A stretch of 64,000 nucleotides of DNA from Rhodoferax sp. (GTDB lineage Bacteria; Pseudomonadota; Gammaproteobacteria; Burkholderiales; Burkholderiaceae_C): NCBI GenBank assembly GCA_029866205.1, contig JARWZT010000011.1, forward strand, positions 271,737-335,736, given 5' to 3'. The position numbers and the translations under genes were made by a program. Within the stretch, counting starts at the first letter, position 1. Every line of letters starts with the position of its first letter. Below are positions 47,076 to 55,500 of the stretch, in pieces. Below the pieces are notes generated by a model. That model was not told the origin of the DNA, made no database searches, and saw nothing but the letters and a program-made list of their open reading frames with translations.

Positions 47076-50053
47076 ACGCACCTACAAAAATCTCCGAAGT
47101 GACCCCCCAGGTCATCACCTTCCTCCTGGACGGCAAACCCGTCGAGGCCTTTGAGGGTGAAAGCATCCTCAAAGCCGCTGAACGCAGCGGCGTGTGCATC
47201 CCGCACCTTTGCTACAAAGACGGCCTGCGCGCCGATGGCAACTGCCGCGCCTGCGTGGTCGAAATCAAGGGCGAGCGCACCCTGGCACCCAGCTGCTGCC
47301 GCAGCGCCACCGCAGGTATGGAAGTGCAAGCCCAGAGCGAGCGCGCCGTCAAGAGCCAAAAAATGGTGCTTGAAATGCTGCTGTCGGACATGCCGGATGT
47401 GGGCTACAAGTGGAACGACGGTGCTTCTGCGTCGGATTCGTCTGAGGCACCTGGTTTGGTGGGCGACGCGGCAGGCCAGCATGGCGAACTCAGCGACTGG
47501 GCCGCCCGCATGGGCGTGACCGTACGCCCCGAACTCAAAGCCTTGCGCAGAGAACAACCCGAGTCCGATATGTCGCACCCCGCCATGGCGGTCAATCTGG
47601 ATGCTTGCATTCAGTGCAATCGCTGCGTGCGCGCCTGCCGCGAAGAGCAAGTCAACGACGTCATCGGCTACGCCCTGCGCGGTGCGTACAGTGAAATCGT
47701 GTTTGACCTGAACGACCCGATGGGTGCCAGCACCTGTGTGGCCTGCGGCGAATGCGTGCAAGCCTGCCCCACGGGCGCGCTGATGCCCAAGACGCAAGTT
47801 GGCTCCCAGATCGTGGACAAAAAGGTGGATTCGGTCTGCCCGTTCTGCGGCGTGGGCTGTTTGCTGACTTACAACGTGAAAGGCAACACGATCGTGAGCG
47901 TGGAGGGGCGCGACGGGCCGGCCAACCACAGCCGCCTGTGCGTCAAGGGGCGCTTTGGCTTTGATTACGCCGCCAGTCCCCAGCGCCTGTCTGTGCCGCT
48001 GATCCGCAAGGCGGGCGTGGGCAAGGATCCCGAGCTGCTCAACCGCCTGAACCGCGACAGCGCAGACTGGTCCGAAGTGTTCCGCGAAGCCACCTGGGAC
48101 GAAGCCCTGGCTTTGGGCGCAGGCAAGCTCAAAGACCTGCGTGACCAGTTTGGTCCCAAGGCGCTGGCCGGTTTTGGCTCAGCCAAAGGCAGCAACGAAG
48201 AAGCGTACCTGTTCCAAAAACTGGTGCGAACCGGCTTTGGCAGCAACAACGTCGACCATTGCACCCGCCTGTGCCACGCGTCCAGCGTCGCGGCATTGTT
48301 GGAAGGCGTGGGTTCTGGCGCGGTCAGCAACCAGGTCAACGACGTGGAGCATTCGGACCTGATCTTTGTGATTGGCTCCAACCCCACCTCCAACCACCCG
48401 GTGGCCGCCACCTGGATGAAGAACGCCGCCCAGAAGGGCGCAAAAATTGTGCTGGCCGACCCGCGCATCACCGACATGGGCAAGCACGCCTGGCGCACCC
48501 TGCAGTTCAAGGCCGACACCGATGTCGCCATGCTCAATGCACTCATCCACGTGGTGATTGAAGAAGGCCTGGTAGACCAGGACTTTGTGGCCCGCCGCGC
48601 CAGCAACTACGAGGCGCTGCGCGACAACGTGAAGGGCTACAGCCCCGAGGCGATGGAGCCCATCTGTGGCATTCCGGCGCAAACCCTGCGCGAAGTGGCA
48701 CGCGCCTTTGCCAATGCCAAGAGTGCCATGATTTTGTGGGGTATGGGCGTGAGCCAGCACGTGCATGGCACCGACAACGCACGCTGCCTGATCGCCTTGG
48801 TGACCGTGACCGGCCAGATCGGCAAGCCCGGTTCGGGGCTGCATCCGCTGCGGGGTCAAAACAATGTGCAAGGCGCATCCGACGCCGGCCTCATTCCGAT
48901 GATGTTCCCCAACTACCAACGGGTCACCAACGGCGCGGCGCACGCGTGGTTTGAAGACTTCTGGGACGCCAAGCTGGACGATCAGCCCGGCTACACGGTG
49001 GTGGAAATCATGCACAAGATACTGGCGCCTGAGAGCGACGCCCACAAGGTGCGCGGCATGTACATCATGGGCGAGAACCCGGCCATGAGCGACCCCGACC
49101 TGAACCACGCCCGCCATGCGCTGGCCAGTCTGGACCATTTGGTGGTGCAAGACATCTTTATGACCGAAACCGCCTGGCTGGCCGACGTGGTGCTGCCAGC
49201 AACCGCCTGGCCTGAGAAAAATGGCACCGTCAGCAACACCGACCGCATGGTGCAGCTCGGCAAACAGGCCATCAACCCTCCGGGTCAGGCCAAGCCCGAC
49301 CTGTGGATCATTCAGCAAATTGCCGAGCGGGTGGGTGCCCATAGCCCGTATTCCGGACCCAGCGGTTCGGGTTCGCATGGCGCAGGTCGTCCGCTGGCGT
49401 GTGGCTACCAGGGTGAGTCTGACGGTGTGGCAGAGGTCTACGACGAAATGCGCCGCGCCATGCACACCGCTATTTCAGGAATCACCTGGGACCGTCTGCA
49501 GCGCGAATCCAGTGTCACCTACCCCTGCCTGACAGACGAGGACCCTGGCGCGCCGACGGTGTTTTTGGAAAAGTTTGCGACCGACGACGGGCGCGTGCAC
49601 CTGGTGCCGGCCGACATCATCCCCGCCAATGAGAGGCCGGATGGCGACTTTCCGTACGTGCTGATTACCGGCCGCCAGCTGGAGCATTGGCATACCGGCA
49701 GCATGACACGGCGTGCCACCGTGCTTGACGCCATCGAGCCGATGGCCACTGCGTCCATGTGCGGTGCCGATCTGGCCAAACTGGGGCTGGAGACAGGCGA
49801 CGTGATCACGGTGCAGTCGCGCCGGGGCGAAGTGGCCATCCACGTGCGCCGTGACGATGGCACGCCCAATGGTGCCGTGTTTGTGCCGTTTGCCTACTAC
49901 GAGGCCGCGGCCAACCTGATGACCAATGCCGCGCTGGACCCGTTTGGCAAGATCCCCGAGTTCAAGTACTGCGCGGTGGCGGTGCGCGCCGGGGGCGTGC
50001 CCTCGGCGATAGAGGGCTATGGCGCCAACCGGCCCGCGCCCGTATCCGCCTGA
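47072..50053 (+). CDS. fdhA: NAD-dependent formate dehydrogenase, molybdopterin subunit
   Basis: A 993-aa catalytic subunit. A NuoG-like N-terminus (residues 1-240) has a [2Fe-2S] site (Cys47, Cys58, Cys61, Cys75/76) and ferredoxin motifs ACIQCNRCVRAC and TCVACGECVQACP. It is followed by a bis-MGD oxidoreductase domain with its own [4Fe-4S] motif CPFCGVGC (Cys256, 259, 263). The catalytic metal ligand is Cys401 in DHCTRLCHAS, where FdhF of E. coli has selenocysteine; no in-frame UGA is used. The metal, Mo or W, cannot be read from sequence. It oxidises formate to CO2 in the cytoplasm. Confidence 0.94.
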   Translation: MNAPTKISEVTPQVITFLLDGKPVEAFEGESILKAAERSGVCIPHLCYKDGLRADGNCRACVVEIKGERTLAPSCCRSATAGMEVQAQSERAVKSQKMVLEMLLSDMPDVGYKWNDGASASDSSEAPGLVGDAAGQHGELSDWAARMGVTVRPELKALRREQPESDMSHPAMAVNLDACIQCNRCVRACREEQVNDVIGYALRGAYSEIVFDLNDPMGASTCVACGECVQACPTGALMPKTQVGSQIVDKKVDSVCPFCGVGCLLTYNVKGNTIVSVEGRDGPANHSRLCVKGRFGFDYAASPQRLSVPLIRKAGVGKDPELLNRLNRDSADWSEVFREATWDEALALGAGKLKDLRDQFGPKALAGFGSAKGSNEEAYLFQKLVRTGFGSNNVDHCTRLCHASSVAALLEGVGSGAVSNQVNDVEHSDLIFVIGSNPTSNHPVAATWMKNAAQKGAKIVLADPRITDMGKHAWRTLQFKADTDVAMLNALIHVVIEEGLVDQDFVARRASNYEALRDNVKGYSPEAMEPICGIPAQTLREVARAFANAKSAMILWGMGVSQHVHGTDNARCLIALVTVTGQIGKPGSGLHPLRGQNNVQGASDAGLIPMMFPNYQRVTNGAAHAWFEDFWDAKLDDQPGYTVVEIMHKILAPESDAHKVRGMYIMGENPAMSDPDLNHARHALASLDHLVVQDIFMTETAWLADVVLPATAWPEKNGTVSNTDRMVQLGKQAINPPGQAKPDLWIIQQIAERVGAHSPYSGPSGSGSHGAGRPLACGYQGESDGVAEVYDEMRRAMHTAISGITWDRLQRESSVTYPCLTDEDPGAPTVFLEKFATDDGRVHLVPADIIPANERPDGDFPYVLITGRQLEHWHTGSMTRRATVLDAIEPMATASMCGADLAKLGLETGDVITVQSRRGEVAIHVRRDDGTPNGAVFVPFAYYEAAANLMTNAALDPFGKIPEFKYCAVAVRAGGVPSAIEGYGANRPAPVSA

Positions 50054-50058
50054 ACGCC

Positions 50059-50931
50059 TTGCCTCAGGATCCAAGTTTGCGCCTGCCCCGCCTGACTCAG
50101 GCGCAGGCGCCCTTGACGCAGGCCATCGCCGTGGTCAACGAGTTTGGCCAGCCGCAGCTGCTGGACATTCCGGCCGAGCGCGCCCTGACGGTTTACGTGG
50201 ACAAGCGTGAGCTTGTGACCCTGATGACCCTGGGTGCCCAGCCCGAGTGGCTGGTGCTGGGCTATTTGCTCAACCAGCGGCTGATTCGCGCCGCGCACGA
50301 GGTGGAATCCATCACCGTAGACTGGGAGGTGGGCGCTGCGGCGGTCAAAACCCACCACGGTATTGCCAATTTGGCTGAGAAAACCGCCAAGCGCGTGGTC
50401 ACCACTGGTTGCGGCCAGGGCAGCGTGTTTGGCGACCTGATGGCTGACGTGGACACCATCGCGCTGCCACCCGCCACGCTCACGCAAAGCGCCCTGTACG
50501 GCATCGTCAACGCCATTCGCCTGCACGACAGCGTCTACAAAGCGGCGGGCTCGGTGCATGGCTGCGCGCTGTTTCAGGGCGATACGCTGCTGATGTTTGT
50601 CGAAGACGTGGGCCGCCACAACGCCATCGACGCCATCGCCGGCTGGATGGCGCTGCAGCCCAGCGATGCGCCTGCCGACAGTGGCCAGCAGCGCACCGGT
50701 CTGCGCGCCGACGACAAAGTGTTCTACACCACCGGCCGCCTGACCAGCGAAATGGTCATCAAGTCCGCGCAAATGGGCGTGCCCATCGTCATATCCCGCA
50801 GCGGCATCACCCAAATGGGCCACGCCGTGGCGCAGCGGCTTCACTTGTGCGCCATTGGACGCGCTACCAACAAGAGGTTTTTGTGCTTCAGCGCGCCAGA
50901 GCGGCTGGTGCTGGAGCTTACGCAGGTCTGA
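50059..50931 (+). CDS. fdhD: Formate dehydrogenase sulfurtransferase FdhD
   Basis: FdhD transfers sulfur to the Mo/W-bis-MGD cofactor, needed for active formate dehydrogenase. The 290-aa protein shows YVDKRELVTLMTLGAQPEWL, a GCGQGSV motif near residue 120 with one catalytic Cys, FVEDVGRHNAIDAI, and TGRLTSEMVIKSAQMGVP. E. coli FdhD has CxxC at the catalytic site, while here a single Cys is seen in TTGCGQG. The start appears to be TTG at 50059, 5 nt after the alpha-subunit stop; no ATG fits upstream. Confidence 0.93.
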   Translation: MPQDPSLRLPRLTQAQAPLTQAIAVVNEFGQPQLLDIPAERALTVYVDKRELVTLMTLGAQPEWLVLGYLLNQRLIRAAHEVESITVDWEVGAAAVKTHHGIANLAEKTAKRVVTTGCGQGSVFGDLMADVDTIALPPATLTQSALYGIVNAIRLHDSVYKAAGSVHGCALFQGDTLLMFVEDVGRHNAIDAIAGWMALQPSDAPADSGQQRTGLRADDKVFYTTGRLTSEMVIKSAQMGVPIVISRSGITQMGHAVAQRLHLCAIGRATNKRFLCFSAPERLVLELTQV

Positions 50932-51006
50932 TCTGGGTCACCGAGTCGCATGGTTTTCAATTTTTATACAACACTGGGCGTAAACCCTAGGTGCTGATCT
51001 CAAAAA

Positions 51007-51031
51007 AACGATATAAACTGTATATATCGTT
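51007..51031. promoter_or_regulatory. Inverted repeat, probable operator
   Basis: AACGATATA (51007-51015), 7-nt spacer, TATATCGTT (51023-51031): a perfect dyad 16 nt before the 49-codon ORF. It includes TATAAA and TATATA sequences that could act as -10 elements. The shape resembles ArsR- or PadR-type operators; it does not fit the ModE Mo-box spacing. The regulator is unknown. Confidence 0.55.
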
Positions 51032-51046
51032 AAACAGAGGTCTCGT

Positions 51047-51196
51047 ATGCAAGTACTTTTTCATATGCACAACGCGCGGGGTGTTGTGGCCCGTTGGTTC
51101 TCGGCCCTGACCCATCACCACCAGTTGCATGCGCCTGAGCATGTGGGTGCGTTTGCCGGTTCCTTGTTGCGGCATCAGGACTGGGACCACGCCTAG
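51047..51196 (+). CDS. Small His-rich ORF (49 aa), hypothetical
   Basis: ATG at 51047 with AGAGG six bases upstream, stop TAG at 51194. Nine of 49 residues are His, including a triple His in LTHHHQLH. No signal peptide, membrane segment or known family is recognised. Support comes from the ribosome-binding site, the adjacent inverted repeat, and its position before the SRPBCC gene. It may be a small metal-binding protein or a chance frame; the confidence is low. Confidence 0.35.
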   Translation: MQVLFHMHNARGVVARWFSALTHHHQLHAPEHVGAFAGSLLRHQDWDHA

Positions 51197-51242
51197 GCCG
51201 CTTCGCAAGCAAGGTATAAATGCGGACTTTTGAGGAGTCCCC

Positions 51243-51659
51243 ACGAAAATCACCGTTTCTACCCTCATCGCGGCCCCCATCACCGATGTCTGGCGCGCCT
51301 ACACCTCGCCCGAAGACATCGTGCGCTGGAACGCGGCTTCGGCCGACTGGCACACCACGGCGGCGTCCGTGGAGTTAAGGGTGGGCGGCAAGTTCTCGTC
51401 GCGCATGGAAGCCCGAGACGGCTCGTTTGGCTTTGATTTTGAGGGCGAATACACCCTGGTTGAGGCGCCGCATCGGCTGGAATACCGCTTTGGCGATCGC
51501 CAAGCTGATGTCGAGTTCACGGACACGCCGTCCGGCGTCACGGTGGTGGTCAGCTTTGACCCTGAGTCTGAGCACCCCGAGGACGCGCAGCGCGAGGGCT
51601 GGCAGTCCATCCTGGACAACTTTGCGCGCCATGTGATGGCGCTGCAAGCCGCCAAATAG
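51243..51659 (+). CDS. SRPBCC/AHSA1-domain protein with apparent ACG start
   Basis: Reading from ACG at 51243 gives a 138-aa protein of the AHSA1-like START/SRPBCC family. It begins (M)KITVSTLIAAPITDVWRAY, continues SPEDIVRWNAAS and DFEGEYTLVEAPHRLEY, and ends with GWQSILDNFARHV. These features cover the whole family length. The frame has a TGA at 51231-51233, so no ATG, GTG or TTG is available before this point. GGAG (51234-51237) lies 5 nt before the ACG. A GTG at 51321 would remove the first beta strand and helix. Function unknown; often paired with ArsR regulators. Confidence 0.8.
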   Translation, partial: TKITVSTLIAAPITDVWRAYTSPEDIVRWNAASADWHTTAASVELRVGGKFSSRMEARDGSFGFDFEGEYTLVEAPHRLEYRFGDRQADVEFTDTPSGVTVVVSFDPESEHPEDAQREGWQSILDNFARHVMALQAAK

Positions 51660-51702
51660 GGCTTTGGCGAAGGGGCTAAGGCTTTTGCGCTAAGGTCAGC
51701 CC

Positions 51703-54261
51703 ATGAAACAATCTTTTTGGCGTCTTGGCTGGCGCGCTTTGTGGCGCGACGTGCGCTCGGGTGAGCTGCGGCTCTTGGTCGTGGCAGTGACTTTGGCTGT
51801 GGCCTCGCTCACGGCCGTGGGGTTTTTTGCCGACCGTCTGCAGGGCGGATTGCAGCGCGATGCACGCCAGTTGCTGGGCGGTGACGCGGTGGTGGCCACC
51901 GACCGGCCGGCACCGCCCGCTTTTGCCCAAGAGGCCAAGCGCCTGCGGCTGACACCGGCGCAAACCCTGGGGTTTCAGACCATGGCACGGGCGCCTGACG
52001 CTTCGGGGGGCGCTACCAAGCTGGTGTCGCTGAAGGCGGTAGAGGCGGGCTATCCGCTTCGCGGCACCCTGCGTATCCAATTCGGCCCCGGCGCGCCGGA
52101 GCAGCCTGCGCCCGGTATTCCTCCTGCCGGTGCGGTGTGGGTGGACGCCCAGCTGCTGGACGCGCTGTCCCTGCGTATCGGCGATCCGCTCTTGCTGGGC
52201 AGCGCGCAGTTCAAAATTGCCGCGCTGATTGTCAGCGAGCCCGACCGGGGCGCCGGTTTTATGAACTTTGCCCCGCGTGTGATGGTGAATATGGCCGACA
52301 TTGCCGCCACGGCCCTGGTGCAACCTGCCAGCCGCGTCAACTACCGGTTGGCTGTGGTCGGGGAAGACGCCGTGGTGGCGCGTTTTGTGGCCTGGGGCAA
52401 TGCCCAAATCAAGAGGCAAACCAGTGGCGGCGCCACAGACGCAGCAGCGCAGGCGCAGCCTCTGCGCGGTGTACGCATTGAGTCCACCCAGTCCGGCCGC
52501 CCCGAGCTGAGCCAGACGCTGGAGCGCGCCGAAAAGTTCCTGAGCCTGGTGGCGCTCTTGGCGGCCCTGCTGAGTGCGGTAGCGGTGGCCTTGGCGGCGC
52601 GCGCCTTTGCCGCCAAGCACCTGGACGACTGCGCCATGCTGCGTGTACTGGGCCTGAGCCAGCGCAGTATTGCGGCTGCCTATGCGTGGGAATTTGCCTT
52701 GGTGGGCGTTTTTGCCAGCAGCCTGGGTGTGGCGCTGGGTTACGGCGTGCATTACGTGTTTGTGGTGCTGCTGGCAGGGTTGGTGGAGGCCAGCTTGCCG
52801 GCTGCAACGCTGGCACCGGTGGCGTTGGGTCTGGGCATGGGCTTGACCTTGCTGTGCGCTTTTGGCCTGCCGCCGGTGCTGCAGCTGGCGCAGGTGCCAC
52901 CGCTGCGGGTGATCCGCCGCGATGTGGGCAATCTGCGTCCGGCATCGGTGGGTGTGTTGTCCTTGGGCGTGCTGGGCTTTGCCGCCTTGCTGCTGGCCAT
53001 CAGCAGCGACCTGACCTTGGGGCTGATTGCGGTTGGCGGTTTTGCCGGCGCGGTCTTGCTGTTTGCGGCCCTGAGCTGGCTGGCCATTCGCCTGTTGCGT
53101 GCCAGCGTCAATGAGGCCACCGCACCGCGTGCGCTGGTGTTGGCCACCCGCCAAATAGCGGCGCGCCCGGTCTACACCGTTGTGCAGGTGAGCGCCTTGG
53201 CGGTGGGCCTGCTGGCGCTGGTGCTGCTGGTGTTGCTGCGCACCGACCTGATTGCTAGCTGGCGCAAGGCCACGCCGGCGGACGCCCCCAACCGTTTTGT
53301 GATCAACGTCATGCCCGAGCAGGCCAGCGCTTTCGTTGATGCCCTGCACAGCGCCGGCGTGGGCAAGATGGACTGGTACCCGATGATCCGTGGGCGCTTG
53401 GTGGCGGTCAACGGGCGGGCCGTGTCCTCGGAAGACTATACCGACGAACGCGCCAAACGCTTGGTGGACCGCGAGTTCAACCTGAGCCACAGTGCCACGC
53501 GACCTGACAACAACCAAGTGGTGGGCGGGCAGTGGACGCCAGAAGAGCCGGGTGCCATGAGCATGGAGGAGGGCATTGCCAACACCTTGGGGCTCAAGCT
53601 CGGCGACACACTGCGCTTTGACTTCGCAGGGGTGCAGTTGGATTCCAAGGTGACTTCGCTGCGCAAGGTGGACTGGACTTCCATGCGCGCCAACTTCTTT
53701 GCCATGTACCCCGTCAGCCGTCTGGACGGAGTGCCTGCGACGTACATGGGGGCTTTTCGTGCGCCCGCCACGCCCGGGTTTGACAACGCGCTGGTGCGCC
53801 AATTCCCAAATATGACCAGCGTGGACATGAGCGCCACCATCAGCCAGGTTCAGCGCATCCTGGATCAGGTCGTGCGTGCGGTGGAGTTTTTGTTCGGATT
53901 TACGTTGGCGTCCGGGCTGGTGGTGCTGTTTGCGGCCGTGAGCGCGACCCGCGAGGAGCGCGCACGCGAATTTGCCATCATGCGCGCCGTAGGTGCCCAA
54001 AACCGGCTGTTGCGCCAGGTCCAACGCATTGAACTGGCGGGCGTGGGCTTGCTGGCCGGTTTTTTGGCGTCGGTGGTGGCCAGTGCGGTCGGCTGGGCAC
54101 TGGCACGCTACGTCTTTGATTTCTCGTGGACGGTTTCGCTGTGGGTGCCGCTGTTGGGGTCGGTCGCCGGCGCGCTGTTGGCACTGGCAGCGGGTTGGTG
54201 GGGCCTGCGCGACGTACTGCGCCGCCCGGTGGTCGAAACCCTGCGCCGCGCGGAGACCTGA
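51703..54261 (+). CDS. FtsX-like ABC transporter permease (YbbP type)
   Basis: An 852-aa membrane protein related to E. coli YbbP. An N-terminal helix (LRLLVVAVTLAVASLTAVGFFA) is followed by a large periplasmic domain. A first membrane block lies at about residues 275-520, then a second periplasmic domain, and the final FtsX block (SATREERAREFAIMRAVGAQN near residue 750). YbbP works with the YbbA ATPase; no such gene is adjacent here. The ATG at 51703 is a usual start (MKQSFWRLGWRALWRD). It lies 43 nt after the SRPBCC gene and 13 nt before the haemoglobin gene. Confidence 0.88.
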   Translation: MKQSFWRLGWRALWRDVRSGELRLLVVAVTLAVASLTAVGFFADRLQGGLQRDARQLLGGDAVVATDRPAPPAFAQEAKRLRLTPAQTLGFQTMARAPDASGGATKLVSLKAVEAGYPLRGTLRIQFGPGAPEQPAPGIPPAGAVWVDAQLLDALSLRIGDPLLLGSAQFKIAALIVSEPDRGAGFMNFAPRVMVNMADIAATALVQPASRVNYRLAVVGEDAVVARFVAWGNAQIKRQTSGGATDAAAQAQPLRGVRIESTQSGRPELSQTLERAEKFLSLVALLAALLSAVAVALAARAFAAKHLDDCAMLRVLGLSQRSIAAAYAWEFALVGVFASSLGVALGYGVHYVFVVLLAGLVEASLPAATLAPVALGLGMGLTLLCAFGLPPVLQLAQVPPLRVIRRDVGNLRPASVGVLSLGVLGFAALLLAISSDLTLGLIAVGGFAGAVLLFAALSWLAIRLLRASVNEATAPRALVLATRQIAARPVYTVVQVSALAVGLLALVLLVLLRTDLIASWRKATPADAPNRFVINVMPEQASAFVDALHSAGVGKMDWYPMIRGRLVAVNGRAVSSEDYTDERAKRLVDREFNLSHSATRPDNNQVVGGQWTPEEPGAMSMEEGIANTLGLKLGDTLRFDFAGVQLDSKVTSLRKVDWTSMRANFFAMYPVSRLDGVPATYMGAFRAPATPGFDNALVRQFPNMTSVDMSATISQVQRILDQVVRAVEFLFGFTLASGLVVLFAAVSATREERAREFAIMRAVGAQNRLLRQVQRIELAGVGLLAGFLASVVASAVGWALARYVFDFSWTVSLWVPLLGSVAGALLALAAGWWGLRDVLRRPVVETLRRAET

Positions 54262-54274
54262 CAATCGCCGGGAT

Positions 54275-54700
54275 ATGCCGAGTACCGAAAACCCCACCAC
54301 CCTGTCTCCGGACGACGACGAAGCCCCGAGCAACCTGATTGCGCTCTTGGGCGGCGAGCCCGTGCTTCAGGCCTTGGTCGAACGCTTTTACGACCTGATG
54401 GAGTTGGAACCCGACTACGCTGCCTTGCGCGCAGCGCACGGCGCGCTCCTCACCCAGGCGAGGCAAAAGCTATTTTGGTTTTTGAGTGGCTGGATGGGCG
54501 GGCCCCAGTACTACATCGAGCGTTTTGGCCACCCCCGCCTGCGGTTGCGCCACATGCCGTTCTCCATTGGCATCTTGGAGCGTGACCAGTGGCTGGCCTG
54601 CATGGACCAGGCCATGGGCGAGTTGCAGATTGACGCCACGCTGAGAGCGCGCCTGCGCGAATCGTTTTTTCAAACGGCGGATTGGATGCGCAACCGCTGA
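54275..54700 (+). CDS. Group II truncated haemoglobin
   Basis: A 141-aa globin of the trHbII (GlbO) class, able to bind O2 or NO. The segment FWFLSGWMGGPQYYIERFGHPRLRLRHMPF holds the proximal-side motif, where group II globins carry the haem-ligating His. The conserved FDLM-like E-helix and the C-terminal RESFFQTADWMRN are also family features. The ATG at 54275 gives normal length; a longer reading overlaps the permease in another frame. It follows the YbbP-like gene by 13 nt. A physiological link to the neighbours is not evident. Confidence 0.9.
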   Translation: MPSTENPTTLSPDDDEAPSNLIALLGGEPVLQALVERFYDLMELEPDYAALRAAHGALLTQARQKLFWFLSGWMGGPQYYIERFGHPRLRLRHMPFSIGILERDQWLACMDQAMGELQIDATLRARLRESFFQTADWMRNR

Positions 54701-54762
54701 CGCGGCTGTAGGGTTCCTGGCCCCGCTTGCCGCCACGGCCATTCGTCTACGATCTCCCCCCT

Positions 54763-55500
54763 ATGAGTAGCCTCACCGAAAGCGCGAGTACTGCGCTGCA
54801 CCTCCTGGTCTCGCTCGATCCCCAGTTGTTGGGAATCGTGGCGCGGTCTTTGGCGGTTAGCGCTTGCGCTTGTGCGCTGGCTTGCAGTGTGGGGCTGGCA
54901 CTGGGCGCCTGGCTGGGGGTGGCCCAGTTTGCGGGGAGGGGAGTAGTGCTCACGCTGCTCAATACCAGCTTGGCCATTCCGTCGGTGGTGGTCGGCTTGC
55001 TGGTGTATTTGCTGCTGTCGCGCTCCGGGCCGCTGGGGTACTTGGGCTGGTTGTTCAGCTTCAAGGCCATGGTGTTTGCGCAGGCCGTACTGGTGTTGCC
55101 CATGGTGACCGCACTCACCCGCCAAACCGTGCAGGACGCCGAGCAATTGCACGGAGAGCAATTGCGTTCGTTGGGCGCGGGCGCTGCGTTGCGTGCCGCA
55201 CTGCTGGCCTGGGACGAGCGTCATGCACTGCTGGTGGTGTTGATCGCCGCCTTTGGCCGCGCTATTTCCGAGGTGGGGGCGGTGATGATTGTGGGCGGCA
55301 ATATTGACGGTTTTACCCGGGTCATGACGACGGCAATCGCGCTGGAAACCTCCAAGGGTGATTTGCCACTGGCTCTGGGCCTGGGGTTCGTGCTGCTGGG
55401 CGTGGTGTTGGCGCTCAATCTGTTGGTGGCGCTGTTGCGGCGCTGGCGCGTGCGCTCAGAAGCCGCCGGCGTGGCGCTGAGCCAGGGCTTGGCGCTATGA
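54763..55500 (+). CDS. tupB: Tungstate ABC transporter permease
   Basis: TupB is the inner-membrane channel of the tungstate importer. The 245-aa protein has five to six helices and the EAA-like loop EQLRSLGAGAALRAALLAWDER. AFGRAISEVGAVMIVGGNIDGFTRVMTTAIALETSKGD is the hallmark of TupB/WtpB-type permeases. The ATG at 54763 (MSSLTESAST) is the family start. Its stop overlaps tupC (ATGA). Confidence 0.92.
   Translation: MSSLTESASTALHLLVSLDPQLLGIVARSLAVSACACALACSVGLALGAWLGVAQFAGRGVVLTLLNTSLAIPSVVVGLLVYLLLSRSGPLGYLGWLFSFKAMVFAQAVLVLPMVTALTRQTVQDAEQLHGEQLRSLGAGAALRAALLAWDERHALLVVLIAAFGRAISEVGAVMIVGGNIDGFTRVMTTAIALETSKGDLPLALGLGFVLLGVVLALNLLVALLRRWRVRSEAAGVALSQGLAL

Larger units (their letters stand above)
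50932..51242. other. 311-bp gap after fdhD
   Basis: AT-rich for this genome at 50950-51035. It contains a 9-bp inverted repeat (51007-51031) and a 49-codon His-rich open frame with a good ribosome-binding site (51047-51196). No FdsD-like delta subunit gene is seen here or elsewhere in the formate cluster. Confidence 0.6.

Noticed and set aside
48272..48274. Selenocysteine at the formate dehydrogenase active site
   Set aside because: The codon is TGC (Cys401), not TGA, and no SECIS-like need arises.
48179..49465. 428-codon minus-strand frame opposite the formate dehydrogenase alpha subunit
   Set aside because: The plus-strand gene carries all family motifs; the antisense frame has none.
51007..51031. 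Possible ModE molybdate box
   Set aside because: The Mo-box has CGnTATATA half sites separated by about 6 nt; here the arms and spacing differ (3 nt between comparable half sites), so I call it only an unidentified operator.
51676..54333. 885-codon open frame antisense to the YbbP-like permease
   Set aside because: Low-complexity Gln/His/Arg translation opposite a clear membrane protein; no motifs and no ribosome-binding site.
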